From Draconibacterium orientale (GTDB taxonomy: Bacteria; Bacteroidota; Bacteroidia; Bacteroidales; UBA1556): a stretch of 19,162 bases of DNA. The stretch spans positions 1-19,162 of the forward strand of contig DZDC01000043.1 in assembly GCA_022736595.1 (NCBI GenBank), read 5' to 3'. How positions within the stretch are numbered: position 1 is the first letter of the stretch; each line of letters opens with the position of its first letter. Shown piece after piece: positions 1-8,047 of this stretch. Made by a program: the position numbers and the translations under genes. Below the pieces are notes generated by a model, which searched no databases, was not told where the DNA came from, and saw only the letters and a list, made by a program, of their open reading frames with translations.

Positions 1-19
1 TAATGTACCTCAACACAAT

Positions 20-50
20 AAAAAAAGGAAGTAGGTAATAACCCACTTCC
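20..50 (-). terminator. Intrinsic terminator of the dcw operon
   Basis: On the minus strand a 10-bp stem (GGAAGTGGGT with ACCTACTTCC, one G-U wobble in RNA) encloses a 4-nt loop (37-40) and is followed by seven U residues (complement of 20-26). It lies about 30 nt past the stop codon of the last gene, so it should end the whole division and cell wall transcript. No second gene follows within the window. Confidence 0.9.
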
Positions 51-78
51 TAATATAAATCTTGATGTATAAAAACAA

Positions 79-531
79 CTAACTTAACATCGTTTTCACC
101 AATTGCGAAACGAGGCCGTTGTCGGCTTTGCCCGCTAATTGTTTGGAGGCCATTCCCATTACTTTGCCCATATCTTTCATGCCTTGAGCTCCGGTTTGAG
201 AAATAATTTGATCCAAAACGGTTTTGATTTCTGCTTCACCCATTTGCTTTGGCAAATAAGCTTCTATGATGCTGGCTTGATATTCTTCTTCTTCCAGTAA
301 ATCGGCTCTATTTTGAGCTCGGTACATTTCGGCAGATTCTTTGCGCTGTTTTACCAGCTTTTGCAAGGTTTTAAGCTCAATATCTTCGGGGATTTCTGCA
401 AATTGAGTATCCTTTCCAGTTTTTATCAATAACAGTGCAGCTTTGATGGCTCTAAGCGCTTCGAGTTTGCGCTTATCCTTGGCAAGCATGGCTGCCTTAA
501 TGTCCTCATTGATCAATATTTCTAACGACAT
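79..531 (-). CDS. YqeY/GatB-like domain protein
   Basis: A 150-residue protein of the GatB/YqeY family, which resembles the tRNA-binding tail domain of the amidotransferase subunit GatB but stands alone. The sequence is helical and charged. It begins MSLEILINEDIKAAMLAKDK and has the family's segment LEALRAIKAALLL near residues 24-36, a central EYQASIIEAYLPKQM segment typical of YqeY, and a Gly/Met-rich GMKDMGKVMGMA stretch near residues 115-127. The length matches the usual 147-150 residues. It starts at an ATG 2 nt after the ftsZ stop, so it is almost certainly cotranscribed and is the last gene of the operon. Its cellular role is unsettled; a link to tRNA or translation is family-level inference. 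Nothing here shows a direct part in division. Confidence 0.9.
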   Translation of the reverse strand: MSLEILINEDIKAAMLAKDKRKLEALRAIKAALLLIKTGKDTQFAEIPEDIELKTLQKLVKQRKESAEMYRAQNRADLLEEEEYQASIIEAYLPKQMGEAEIKTVLDQIISQTGAQGMKDMGKVMGMASKQLAGKADNGLVSQLVKTMLS

Positions 532-533
532 AA

Positions 534-2180
534 TTAATCTACGTTATCGTGTAAAAATGTATTACTTCTAATTTCACCTGTTTCAGGATCGAGGGTATAA
601 CGGCTCAATTTTTGGTCGGCGCTGGGGGCAGTGTCGTTGAGGGCAATACCTCGTCGAATGTAGGCAGGTGTATTCTCCATTTCAACCAAATTATCGTGAA
701 CCAAATAGCTGCGACTCATGTTTTTAAGTTTAGCAATACGTTCACTGGCTTTATCTCTAAAGGCTTGATTTACTTCTGGAGCTTGTTCCTTAATGGCTTG
801 AAGGTTTAAGTCATGCTCATTTTTATTGATTACCTCGGTTTGATCGTTATCTAAGGAATAAATGGTGATTTTAGGTTGCACCGCTTCCACTTTTTGCTCC
901 ACTTCAGGGGCTGAACTAGAAGGGTTTAATTCAAAAGCGTCGTCCAAAGAAAGCTCGAAAAGGGGTTCTTCTTCCAATTCTTCATTCATTTGTGGGGCTT
1001 GCATTTGCGAAACTTGAACCGAAGCTACGGAAGCTACCACTTCTGAAGGAGTATTCACTGGAGCCACCGGGCGCACGTAAAGACGCATTCCGTCGTCTTC
1101 AGTTTCCACCGCTTTAGGTTGGTTTTTAACTTGGGGAACTTCTTGCTCGGTAGCCAAATTATGTACAACACGTTGAGGCTCTCTGTTTAAAGTGGTTTTA
1201 GCGGTATTGTCCACATGGCTGTTGGAGGCAAATCCTGTGGCAACCACAGTAACGCGAATGGCATCTCCAAGGCTTTCTTCGGTGCCATTACCCCAAATAA
1301 TGTCGGCTGACATACCGGCTTCATCTTGGATGTAATCGGTGATGGTAGAAACTTCATCCATTTCAATTTCATTCACACCCGAAGCCATAAACAATAAGAT
1401 ATTGCTTGCTCCGTGAATGTTGTTGTCGTTGAGGAGCGGTGAGGCCAACGCCATTTCAACGGCTTCGATGGCGCGATTTTCGCCACGAGCAATCCCTGTA
1501 CCCATGATGGCTACACCCGAATTGCGCATCACTGTTTTCACATCTTCGATATCCACATTTACATAACCCGTTACGGTAATGATTTCGGCAATACCTCTTG
1601 CAGCATCAGTGAGGATGTTGTCGGCTTTGCCAAAAGCTTCGGTCAGGGTGAGATTACCATGCATTTCGCGCAATTTATCGTTGCTGATAATAAGTAAGGT
1701 ATCCACACTTTTGCGGAGTTCTTCAATGCCCAATTCGGCTTGCATTCTCCGTTTACGACCTTCAAATTTGAATGGAATGGTGACAATACCTACGGTGAGA
1801 ATTCCCATTTCTTTGGCCACAGAGGCAATGATGGGCGCTGCACCTGTTCCGGTTCCACCACCCATACCGGCAGTGATAAACAACATTTCGGTATTATTTT
1901 CCAGTATTTCCTTTAGCTCATCAATATTTTCAATGGCTGCATTTTTTCCAACTTCAGGTATGGCTCCTGCACCGCGTCCACCGGTTAATCCTGCTCCTAA
2001 CTGAATTTTATTAGGAATCGGACTGGCGTCTAAAGCCTGGGCATCCGTATTGCAAATAATGAAGTCAACTCCTTTAATTCCTTGACTAAACATGTGATTT
2101 ACAGCGTTACTACCGCCTCCACCTACACCAACAACTTTTATCATTGATGACATTTCTTTTGGGGCATCAAATTCTATCAT
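534..2180 (-). CDS. ftsZ: Cell division GTPase FtsZ
   Basis: Tubulin-like GTPase that polymerises into the Z ring at midcell. The 548-residue protein has the N-terminal GGGGSNAV nucleotide loop (19-26), the tubulin signature GGGTGTG (107-113) and the T7 catalytic loop NVDIED (208-213). The globular core ends near residue 320. A long acidic, low-complexity linker (about 325-480) leads to a basic helix and the conserved tail peptide NTPAYIRR (503-510), the site that in other bacteria binds FtsA and other partners. About 38 further residues follow, ending FLHDNVD, which is usual for flavobacterial FtsZ. It is longer than proteobacterial FtsZ (about 385) because of the linker and this extension. 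It is separated from ftsA by 185 nt, the largest internal gap of the cluster, so it may have extra transcriptional input. Confidence 0.98.
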   Translation of the reverse strand: MIEFDAPKEMSSMIKVVGVGGGGSNAVNHMFSQGIKGVDFIICNTDAQALDASPIPNKIQLGAGLTGGRGAGAIPEVGKNAAIENIDELKEILENNTEMLFITAGMGGGTGTGAAPIIASVAKEMGILTVGIVTIPFKFEGRKRRMQAELGIEELRKSVDTLLIISNDKLREMHGNLTLTEAFGKADNILTDAARGIAEIITVTGYVNVDIEDVKTVMRNSGVAIMGTGIARGENRAIEAVEMALASPLLNDNNIHGASNILLFMASGVNEIEMDEVSTITDYIQDEAGMSADIIWGNGTEESLGDAIRVTVVATGFASNSHVDNTAKTTLNREPQRVVHNLATEQEVPQVKNQPKAVETEDDGMRLYVRPVAPVNTPSEVVASVASVQVSQMQAPQMNEELEEEPLFELSLDDAFELNPSSSAPEVEQKVEAVQPKITIYSLDNDQTEVINKNEHDLNLQAIKEQAPEVNQAFRDKASERIAKLKNMSRSYLVHDNLVEMENTPAYIRRGIALNDTAPSADQKLSRYTLDPETGEIRSNTFLHDNVD

Positions 2181-2365
2181 AGTTTATTATTTTGAATGTT
2201 TAAAGGTAAAAGTTTTAATGGTGTGCACTCCTTGTAAAACCGATACTTTTCAACGAAATGATGTTAATTAACCCAATGGTTTTTAGGCTTATTTTTTGTT
2301 GAAAGTTCGGGTTTATTTGTTTAAAAATATCTACCTTGATTTTTGGTTATTAAATTTATAGGTTT
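2181..2365 (-). other. ftsA-ftsZ intergenic spacer, possible ftsZ promoter
   Basis: This AT-rich 185-nt gap is the only sizeable spacer inside the operon. It has no credible ORF. On the minus strand TACCTTTA (2208-2201) matches seven of eight positions of the Bacteroidota -7 element TAnnTTTG, but I see no good TTG about 20 nt upstream and the leader would be very short. A perfect palindrome GTTAATTAAC lies at 2263-2272. A local ftsZ promoter is plausible but not demonstrated. Confidence 0.35.
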
Positions 2366-3634
2366 TTAGTCCACGTCTTCGTCAAAGAATTGCTTGCTTT
2401 TCTTAAAGATATTGTCGAAAAAGCTTCCCTTTTCTCTGGGTTCCTTGGGTTTGCTAACTGGATTGGCCTGACGATTGCGTTCGATATTTTGTAGTCCTTT
2501 AATCACCAAACCAATACCAGTAGCGTACTGAGGGCTGCTCAATTCTTCGCTTACATTGTTGGCTAAGTGTTCGTTAGGATATCCAATTCGAGTGTCCATT
2601 CCGGTGAGAAACTCAAAGATCTGTGTTATATGCTTCAACTGAGCACCTCCACCTGTTAATACGATACCTCCGATGAGTTTTTTCTCATATCCCGAATTTT
2701 TAATTTCGAAAAACACGTGTTCCACGATTTCTTCCACGCGAGCTTGAATGATATTGGCAAGATTTTTTAGTGTGATTTCTTTGGGTGGACGGCCTCTTAA
2801 ACCAGGGATACTCACGATTTCTTCTTCACGATTTTCACTCGCTAAAGCCGATCCAAACTTAATCTTCAAAGCTTCCGCTTGGTTTTTGATGATGCTGCAA
2901 CCTTCTTTCACATCCTCGGTGATGATGTTGCCTCCCAACGGTATAACGGCGGTATGACGGATTATGCCGTCTTGGAAAATGGCAATATCTGTGGTTCCTC
3001 CACCGATGTCGACTAGAGCGATACCGGCTTCTTTCTCCTCCTCAGTAAGTACCGCTTCTGCCGATGCAAGGGGTTCAAGGATAAGGTCTTCGACATTCAT
3101 CCCTGATTTAACCACGCATTTGTTGATGTTTTTTGCAGCAGTGATTTGGCCCGTAATAATATGAAAATTGGCCTCAAGGCTAATTCCCGACATGCCTATG
3201 GGGTCTTTGATACCTTGCTCTTTATCCACAATAAATTCCTGTGGAATGACGTGTATAATTTCTTCGCCTGGCTGCATCACCAGTTTGTGCATGGCCTCAA
3301 TGAGGGTGTCAATGTCTTTCTGGCTCACCTCATCTTCGAGAGTATTGCGCACCAAACTTCCACGATGTTGGTGGCTTTTGATGTGTTGACCTGCAATCCC
3401 CACATACACATGGTCGATGTTGATGCCACTTTTGATGCCAGCCTCATCCACCGCACGTCGGATGCTTTGAACCGTTTTCTCAATATTGGCAACCACACCT
3501 CGGCTCACTCCAATGCTAGGAGATTTGCCGTAGCCCAGTACCTCTATTTTACCGTATTCATTCTTTTGCCCTACGATGCAGGCAATTTTAGTGGTTCCAA
3601 TGTCCAGTCCCACAATTATTTCCGAATTTTTCAT
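2366..3634 (-). CDS. ftsA: Cell division protein FtsA
   Basis: Actin-fold ATPase that tethers FtsZ to the membrane and recruits later division proteins. The 422-residue protein has phosphate-1 loop DIGTTKI (11-17), the FtsA-specific 1C subdomain between about 85 and 165, phosphate-2 loop VDIGGGTTD (208-216) and the adenosine motif GGIVLTGGGAQL (322-333). The C-terminus (about 402-422, FFDNIFKKSKQFFDED) alternates hydrophobic and basic residues like the amphipathic membrane-targeting helix of other FtsA proteins, then ends DEDVD. The start is an ATG 3 nt after the ftsQ stop. Size and domain order are normal for the family. Confidence 0.97.
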   Translation of the reverse strand: MKNSEIIVGLDIGTTKIACIVGQKNEYGKIEVLGYGKSPSIGVSRGVVANIEKTVQSIRRAVDEAGIKSGINIDHVYVGIAGQHIKSHQHRGSLVRNTLEDEVSQKDIDTLIEAMHKLVMQPGEEIIHVIPQEFIVDKEQGIKDPIGMSGISLEANFHIITGQITAAKNINKCVVKSGMNVEDLILEPLASAEAVLTEEEKEAGIALVDIGGGTTDIAIFQDGIIRHTAVIPLGGNIITEDVKEGCSIIKNQAEALKIKFGSALASENREEEIVSIPGLRGRPPKEITLKNLANIIQARVEEIVEHVFFEIKNSGYEKKLIGGIVLTGGGAQLKHITQIFEFLTGMDTRIGYPNEHLANNVSEELSSPQYATGIGLVIKGLQNIERNRQANPVSKPKEPREKGSFFDNIFKKSKQFFDEDVD

Positions 3635-3637
3635 AAC

Positions 3638-4429
3638 TTATATTTTAGTGCACACAATTTGATTTTCAAACTTAACATTGATTTCCCGATAGTTGTTCCA
3701 TTTATGATGGCCTAGGCCTTGGTAAAAATGATTTAAACGATCAAACTTTTCGGCTATTTTATCGGCCTTTCCAAATTCAATTACCAGATTTCCTACCAAT
3801 GGAATAAGGAAAAAATTGCCTTGAGCATCCACATTCATTTGTACAATTTGTTTTCGCAGAAAGGCATCTTCGTTGACGTATTTTGCAATCAAATAAACGG
3901 AATGGAGTATGGAGTGTTGAATCACGCTATCTCGAGTTTGCGACCGTACTTGCAGGTGAAAAAAGCCCATATCAGGAATGGCTCCATTGCAAACCAGTAC
4001 TCTTACCGGATACTGGCTTCGAGTAGGAACCCAATGCTCTTCATTATCGATGTAGTAATGCTCGCCCCTTTGGTCAATGACTCGTACAATGGGTTGGCGT
4101 TGTTGAATGCGGAAAAAGAGGTTGGCACTCAAACTTACATAAGCATCTGCTGACTTTACATAAGGATTTTTCTCTAATGCTTTTTCCATTGCTTCGAGCT
4201 CCAAATCCTTGATGGTTTTACCCTTTAGACTGTCAAAATTTTGAGCCAACATATATTCCACATCTTTGGTGTTAATGAGCTCACTCACTTCTTCATTATA
4301 TTCATGATCCAGCGCTATTTCTACGGTTTCCACTTTCCTATTTCTATTCCATTGAAATGCAACCACTACTGCCACTAACAGAAGTAACGGCAATACTATC
4401 CAAATCAATATTTTGATTCCTTTATGCAT
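3638..4429 (-). CDS. ftsQ: Cell division protein FtsQ/DivIB
   Basis: Bitopic division protein that links cytoplasmic ring components with the periplasmic synthase complex. The 263-residue protein has a very short cytoplasmic end, one membrane helix (about residues 5-27, GIKILIWIVLPLLLLVAVVV) and a periplasmic part. The POTRA-like domain starts near residue 34, with the pattern KGKTIKDLELEAMEKALEKNPYVKSADAYVS around residues 69-100 followed by the FRIQQRQPIVRV strand, then the FtsQ/DivIB beta domain. Sequence identity in this family is low, so the name rests on topology, this pattern and position between murC and ftsA. The start codon overlaps the end of murC by 8 nt, suggesting translational coupling. 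Confidence 0.92.
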   Translation of the reverse strand: MHKGIKILIWIVLPLLLLVAVVVAFQWNRNRKVETVEIALDHEYNEEVSELINTKDVEYMLAQNFDSLKGKTIKDLELEAMEKALEKNPYVKSADAYVSLSANLFFRIQQRQPIVRVIDQRGEHYYIDNEEHWVPTRSQYPVRVLVCNGAIPDMGFFHLQVRSQTRDSVIQHSILHSVYLIAKYVNEDAFLRKQIVQMNVDAQGNFFLIPLVGNLVIEFGKADKIAEKFDRLNHFYQGLGHHKWNNYREINVKFENQIVCTKI

Positions 4430-5768
4430 GCTGTTTCATTTTATTTTCGATGGGTAAAACCAAACGATCAATATCCCCGGCGCCCATCACCAATACCACA
4501 TCAAAACTATGATTTGTAAACCAATCAATCATTGATTCCTTACTTAACAGGTGTTTCTGTGGTGCGGTGCTTTTTTCGAGCAACATTTGCGAGCTTACGC
4601 CCTCAATGGGAAGTTCGCGTGCAGGGTAGATATCTAAAAGCAAGAGGCAGTCGCATTGCGAAAGTTCCTTGGCAAATCCCTCCGCAAAGTCTCTGGTGCG
4701 ACTGTACAAATGGGGCTGGAAAAGAACGGTTAAGTGCCTATGGGCAAACAGGCTTTTTGTGGCTTGAAGTGCTGCATGAATCTCTGAAGGATGGTGGGCA
4801 TAGTCGTCAATGAGCACTTGGTGCGATTGGTTTATTCTAAATTCAAACCGACGCTTAACGCCTTTGTATTGAATCAATGCATTTGCCAAAGCCACTGTAG
4901 GCACCTCAATCAACCGGCAGGCCATCAATGCTGCCGTTGCGTTTAAAAGATTATGATTGCCCGGCATTGAAAGCTCAAAATGGGTATCATCGGCCCATTG
5001 AGGAAGTTTGAAATACTGTTTTCCGTGCTCAATTTTTAGGAGCTGTGTACCAATTTCTCCATCAAGGCCATAGCTAAATATGTTACAATCAGGATTTGAT
5101 TGAAGTTGCAATTGGTCTTGTAAAAGTAGGCTTCCTCCTTTTTTAATTTGACTAATAAAATCGTGAAATGAAGCTTCAAGATTTTCTTTTTTATCATAAA
5201 TATCGAGGTGGTCGGCATCCATGCTGGTGACAATGGCCACATTGGGATGGAGGTGCAAAAAGCTGCGGTCAAATTCGTCGGCTTCCACCACCATAATTTT
5301 AGCATGATCATCAAAGATAAAATTGGTGTGGTAGTTGGCGGTAATGCCTCCTATAAATGCAATCACCGGAATTCCGGAAGCATGGAGTAAGTGCGCCACC
5401 ATGCTGGTGGTAGTGGTTTTGCCATGAGTACCTGCCACCGCGATGGTAAAGTAATCGTTGCTAATTTCTCCCAAAACCTGAGCTCTTTTGAGCATGGGCA
5501 AATCTGAGTTTTTGAAAGATTGAAATTCTTTTAAATCTTTGGGAATGGCGGGAGTGTAAACCACTTTATCAACCCCTTCGGTAGCTTTTTCAGCCCAATC
5601 TTCATAATGTATTTCTATACCTTCGGTTTCCAATTCTAAGGTAAGCGGCGAAGGTGTTTTATCATAACCCGAAACCTTATACCCAGCATGCTTATAATAG
5701 CGAGCTAAGGCGCTCATTCCAATGCCACCGATGCCTAAAAAATAGATGTGGGTTTTGTGGGTCTTCAT
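4422..5768 (-). CDS. murC: UDP-N-acetylmuramate--L-alanine ligase MurC
   Basis: Cytoplasmic ATP-dependent ligase that adds L-alanine to UDP-MurNAc, the first step of peptide stem synthesis. The 448-residue protein has the N-terminal Rossmann motif GIGGIGMS (12-19), the Mur ligase P-loop AGTHGKTTT (112-120), an EADEFDRSF metal/ATP segment (162-170), DADHLDIY (184-191), the NHNLLNA motif (271-277) and the C-terminal DYAHHPSEI motif (322-330), which is characteristic of MurC rather than MurD, E or F. Length is typical. It starts 2 nt after the murG stop and its last codons overlap ftsQ. No defect is seen. Confidence 0.97.
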   Translation of the reverse strand: MKTHKTHIYFLGIGGIGMSALARYYKHAGYKVSGYDKTPSPLTLELETEGIEIHYEDWAEKATEGVDKVVYTPAIPKDLKEFQSFKNSDLPMLKRAQVLGEISNDYFTIAVAGTHGKTTTTSMVAHLLHASGIPVIAFIGGITANYHTNFIFDDHAKIMVVEADEFDRSFLHLHPNVAIVTSMDADHLDIYDKKENLEASFHDFISQIKKGGSLLLQDQLQLQSNPDCNIFSYGLDGEIGTQLLKIEHGKQYFKLPQWADDTHFELSMPGNHNLLNATAALMACRLIEVPTVALANALIQYKGVKRRFEFRINQSHQVLIDDYAHHPSEIHAALQATKSLFAHRHLTVLFQPHLYSRTRDFAEGFAKELSQCDCLLLLDIYPARELPIEGVSSQMLLEKSTAPQKHLLSKESMIDWFTNHSFDVVLVMGAGDIDRLVLPIENKMKQHA

Positions 5769-5770
5769 AT

Positions 5771-6877
5771 CTATGAAATCAAAGTTTTTGCTACGCTAAT
5801 AATGGCTTGTGTGGCATCGCTAACTCCTAAAGTGGCAATATTGGTTCTAAGTCGTTCTTGCTCTTGAGGACTTTCAATAAGTCGAATGATTTCGGGCATT
5901 AGCTTTTGTTTTTGTTCCACATCCTTGACCAAAAGGGCAGCGTGATAGGTTTCTAAAGCTTTGGCATTCTTGGTTTGATGATCTTCGGCCACAAAAGGCG
6001 AGGGCACCAAAATGGTGGGTTTTTTTACCACACAAAGTTCTGATATGGCTATGGCTCCACTTCTTGATACCACCACATCAGCTACGGCATAAGCATAATC
6101 CATCTGAGTGATAAAAGCTGTGGCCATAATTCCTTGTTGTGCGTAGGGTTTACAAGCTTTCTCGGCTTGTGGATAGTAATTTTTGCCCGTTTGCCAAATT
6201 AACTGAATGCCTTTTTGAACCAAGATCTCAAGATTGGCTTCTATGGCTTCGTTGATGGTGCGTGCTCCCAAACTTCCACCCACCACAAGTAGGGTTGGTT
6301 TATTTTCATCTAATCCAAAGTGTTTGATTCCCAAAGGTTTTTTACCTTGGAGATTCACCATGTCTTTACGAATGGGATTGCCGGTAAAGAATATTTTCTC
6401 CTTAGGAAAATACTTTTCCATATTGTCGTAAGCTACACAAATCTTATCTACTCGTTTAGAGAGGATGATGTTGGTAATGCCTGGATATGAGTTTTGCTCT
6501 TGGATGAGGGTAGGAATACCCATTTTACTGGCCTTGTAAAGGGTTGGACCACTGGCAAATCCGCCCACTCCAATCACCAAATCGGGTTTGAAATTTTTAA
6601 TGATTTTACCTGCTTTAAGTAAACTTGAAATTACTTTAAACGGAAAACTTAAATTGCTAAGACTCAAACTTCTTTGAAATCCACTTATCCAAAGGCCTTC
6701 GATGGGGAATCCTGCCGCTGGGACTTTTTCCATTTCCATCTTATCTTGAGCCCCGATAAACAGTATTTCGCAATCGGGATAAGCTTCTTTAAGTCCGTTA
6801 GCTATGGCAATGGCGGGAAAAATATGGCCGCCACTACCTCCTCCGCTGATGATAAACTTTTTCTTACTCATGGTCAT
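5771..6877 (-). CDS. murG: Undecaprenyl-PP-MurNAc-pentapeptide GlcNAc transferase MurG
   Basis: Peripheral inner-membrane GT-B glycosyltransferase that converts lipid I to lipid II. It has the first glycine loop GGGSGGH (12-18), the second glycine loop VVGGSLGARTINE near residue 200, the hydrophobic ISGFQRSLSLSNL membrane-facing patch (about 64-76) and the UDP-GlcNAc-binding tract SRSGAIAISEL...PSPFVAEDHQTKNA in the C-terminal half. The 368-residue length is normal. Two in-frame ATGs, at 6877 and 6871, are possible starts; both overlap the ftsW 3' end (by 14 or 8 nt), so translation is probably coupled to ftsW. Confidence 0.97.
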   Translation of the reverse strand: MTMSKKKFIISGGGSGGHIFPAIAIANGLKEAYPDCEILFIGAQDKMEMEKVPAAGFPIEGLWISGFQRSLSLSNLSFPFKVISSLLKAGKIIKNFKPDLVIGVGGFASGPTLYKASKMGIPTLIQEQNSYPGITNIILSKRVDKICVAYDNMEKYFPKEKIFFTGNPIRKDMVNLQGKKPLGIKHFGLDENKPTLLVVGGSLGARTINEAIEANLEILVQKGIQLIWQTGKNYYPQAEKACKPYAQQGIMATAFITQMDYAYAVADVVVSRSGAIAISELCVVKKPTILVPSPFVAEDHQTKNAKALETYHAALLVKDVEQKQKLMPEIIRLIESPQEQERLRTNIATLGVSDATQAIISVAKTLIS

Positions 6878-8042
6878 CGGGTATTATGTTTTCGTCAGTA
6901 CTATTGATTTCTTTGCTTACACTCAGCACAATACCAATGCTAAAACTGGTAAACCAGAGTGAAGTTCCTCCCATGCTCAAAAGCGGTAAGGGCTGGCCGG
7001 TGACTGGAAGGAGGTTTACCGCCACACCCATATTTATAAAAGCTTGAAATACCAAGCTAAACATTAGTCCAATACTGAGAAAAGCCCCGAAGGTACCTGG
7101 ACTTTGGATGGCAATGCGCACGGCTCGATATAGCAATACCAAATACAAAAGCACTACAATAAAACCACCTGCAAAGCCATATTCTTCTATAATGATAGAA
7201 TAGATAAAGTCGCTGTAAGGATGAGGTAGGAAGTTGCGCTGCATGCTGTTGCCAGGAAGCTTTCCAAACAGTCCGCCTGTGGCAATGGCAATTTTAGATT
7301 GCTCTGCCTGATAGTTTCCTTCAGAATCTTTATCAGAGAAACTCTCAATACGCGATTGCCAAGTTCCCAAACGGGGCAGTAGTTTAGGATAACTCTGGGC
7401 CACGAGTACCAACATCAGTACGCCAACTAAACCCATTCCCAACAACCCAAATATGTACTTTAAACTAATGCGACCAATAAACAACAAAATTATACTGGTG
7501 GTAAATAATATGGCTGCGGTGCTGAAGTTGGCAGGGAAAATAAGCACAACGGTAATAAGTATTGGGGCAATTAGTGGAATAAAGCCTTTGCGCAAATCTT
7601 TAATGTCGTCTTGTTTCTTGCTCAGCAAGCGGGCTAGGTACATAATGAGCGCCAGTTTTGCCAAGTCGGAAGTTTGAAAACTGAGGTTTATTCCTGGTAT
7701 GTACAACCAACGACTGGCCTCATTGAGGTTAGCTCCCGTCAACAAGGTCATAACCAATAACGGAACCGCAAGGAAAAGTAGAATTTGGGCTACCCGCGAA
7801 TAGTATTTATACTTTACCAAATGCGCCAAATACATGATGAACAAACCAAAAATCATCAATCCTGCGTGCTTTAGCATGTAGTAAAAGGTGTTTCCCTCCT
7901 GATACTTATAGGCCAGCGATCCCGTGGAACTCCACACCGCCAACAAACTGAGTACCGAAAGCACCATCACCACAATCCATATAATGCGATCACCATAGAG
8001 GTTGTCGAAGAATTTTTTGATAAAGGTTTGATAATTACTCAT
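6864..8042 (-). CDS. ftsW: Septal peptidoglycan polymerase FtsW (SEDS family)
   Basis: Polytopic SEDS-family glycosyltransferase that polymerises lipid II at the septum with its partner class B PBP. The 392-residue protein has about ten hydrophobic segments. The conserved large extracytoplasmic loop is visible as ATGGLFGKLPGNSMQR...LPHPYSDFIYSIIIEEYG (about 253-292), followed by the NLLPVTGQPLPLLSMGGTS motif near the C-terminus. The division role, rather than elongation (RodA), is inferred from its place between murD and murG and from the PBP gene upstream in the same operon. It starts 5 nt after the murD stop. Confidence 0.95.
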   Translation of the reverse strand: MSNYQTFIKKFFDNLYGDRIIWIVVMVLSVLSLLAVWSSTGSLAYKYQEGNTFYYMLKHAGLMIFGLFIMYLAHLVKYKYYSRVAQILLFLAVPLLVMTLLTGANLNEASRWLYIPGINLSFQTSDLAKLALIMYLARLLSKKQDDIKDLRKGFIPLIAPILITVVLIFPANFSTAAILFTTSIILLFIGRISLKYIFGLLGMGLVGVLMLVLVAQSYPKLLPRLGTWQSRIESFSDKDSEGNYQAEQSKIAIATGGLFGKLPGNSMQRNFLPHPYSDFIYSIIIEEYGFAGGFIVVLLYLVLLYRAVRIAIQSPGTFGAFLSIGLMFSLVFQAFINMGVAVNLLPVTGQPLPLLSMGGTSLWFTSFSIGIVLSVSKEINSTDENIIPDDHE

Positions 8043-8047
8043 ATCTA

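Noticed and set aside
3146..3715. 189-residue plus-strand frame opposite ftsA/ftsQ
   Set aside because: Antisense shadow: its composition reflects the complement of FtsA codons and it crosses the ftsA-ftsQ junction with no start signal.
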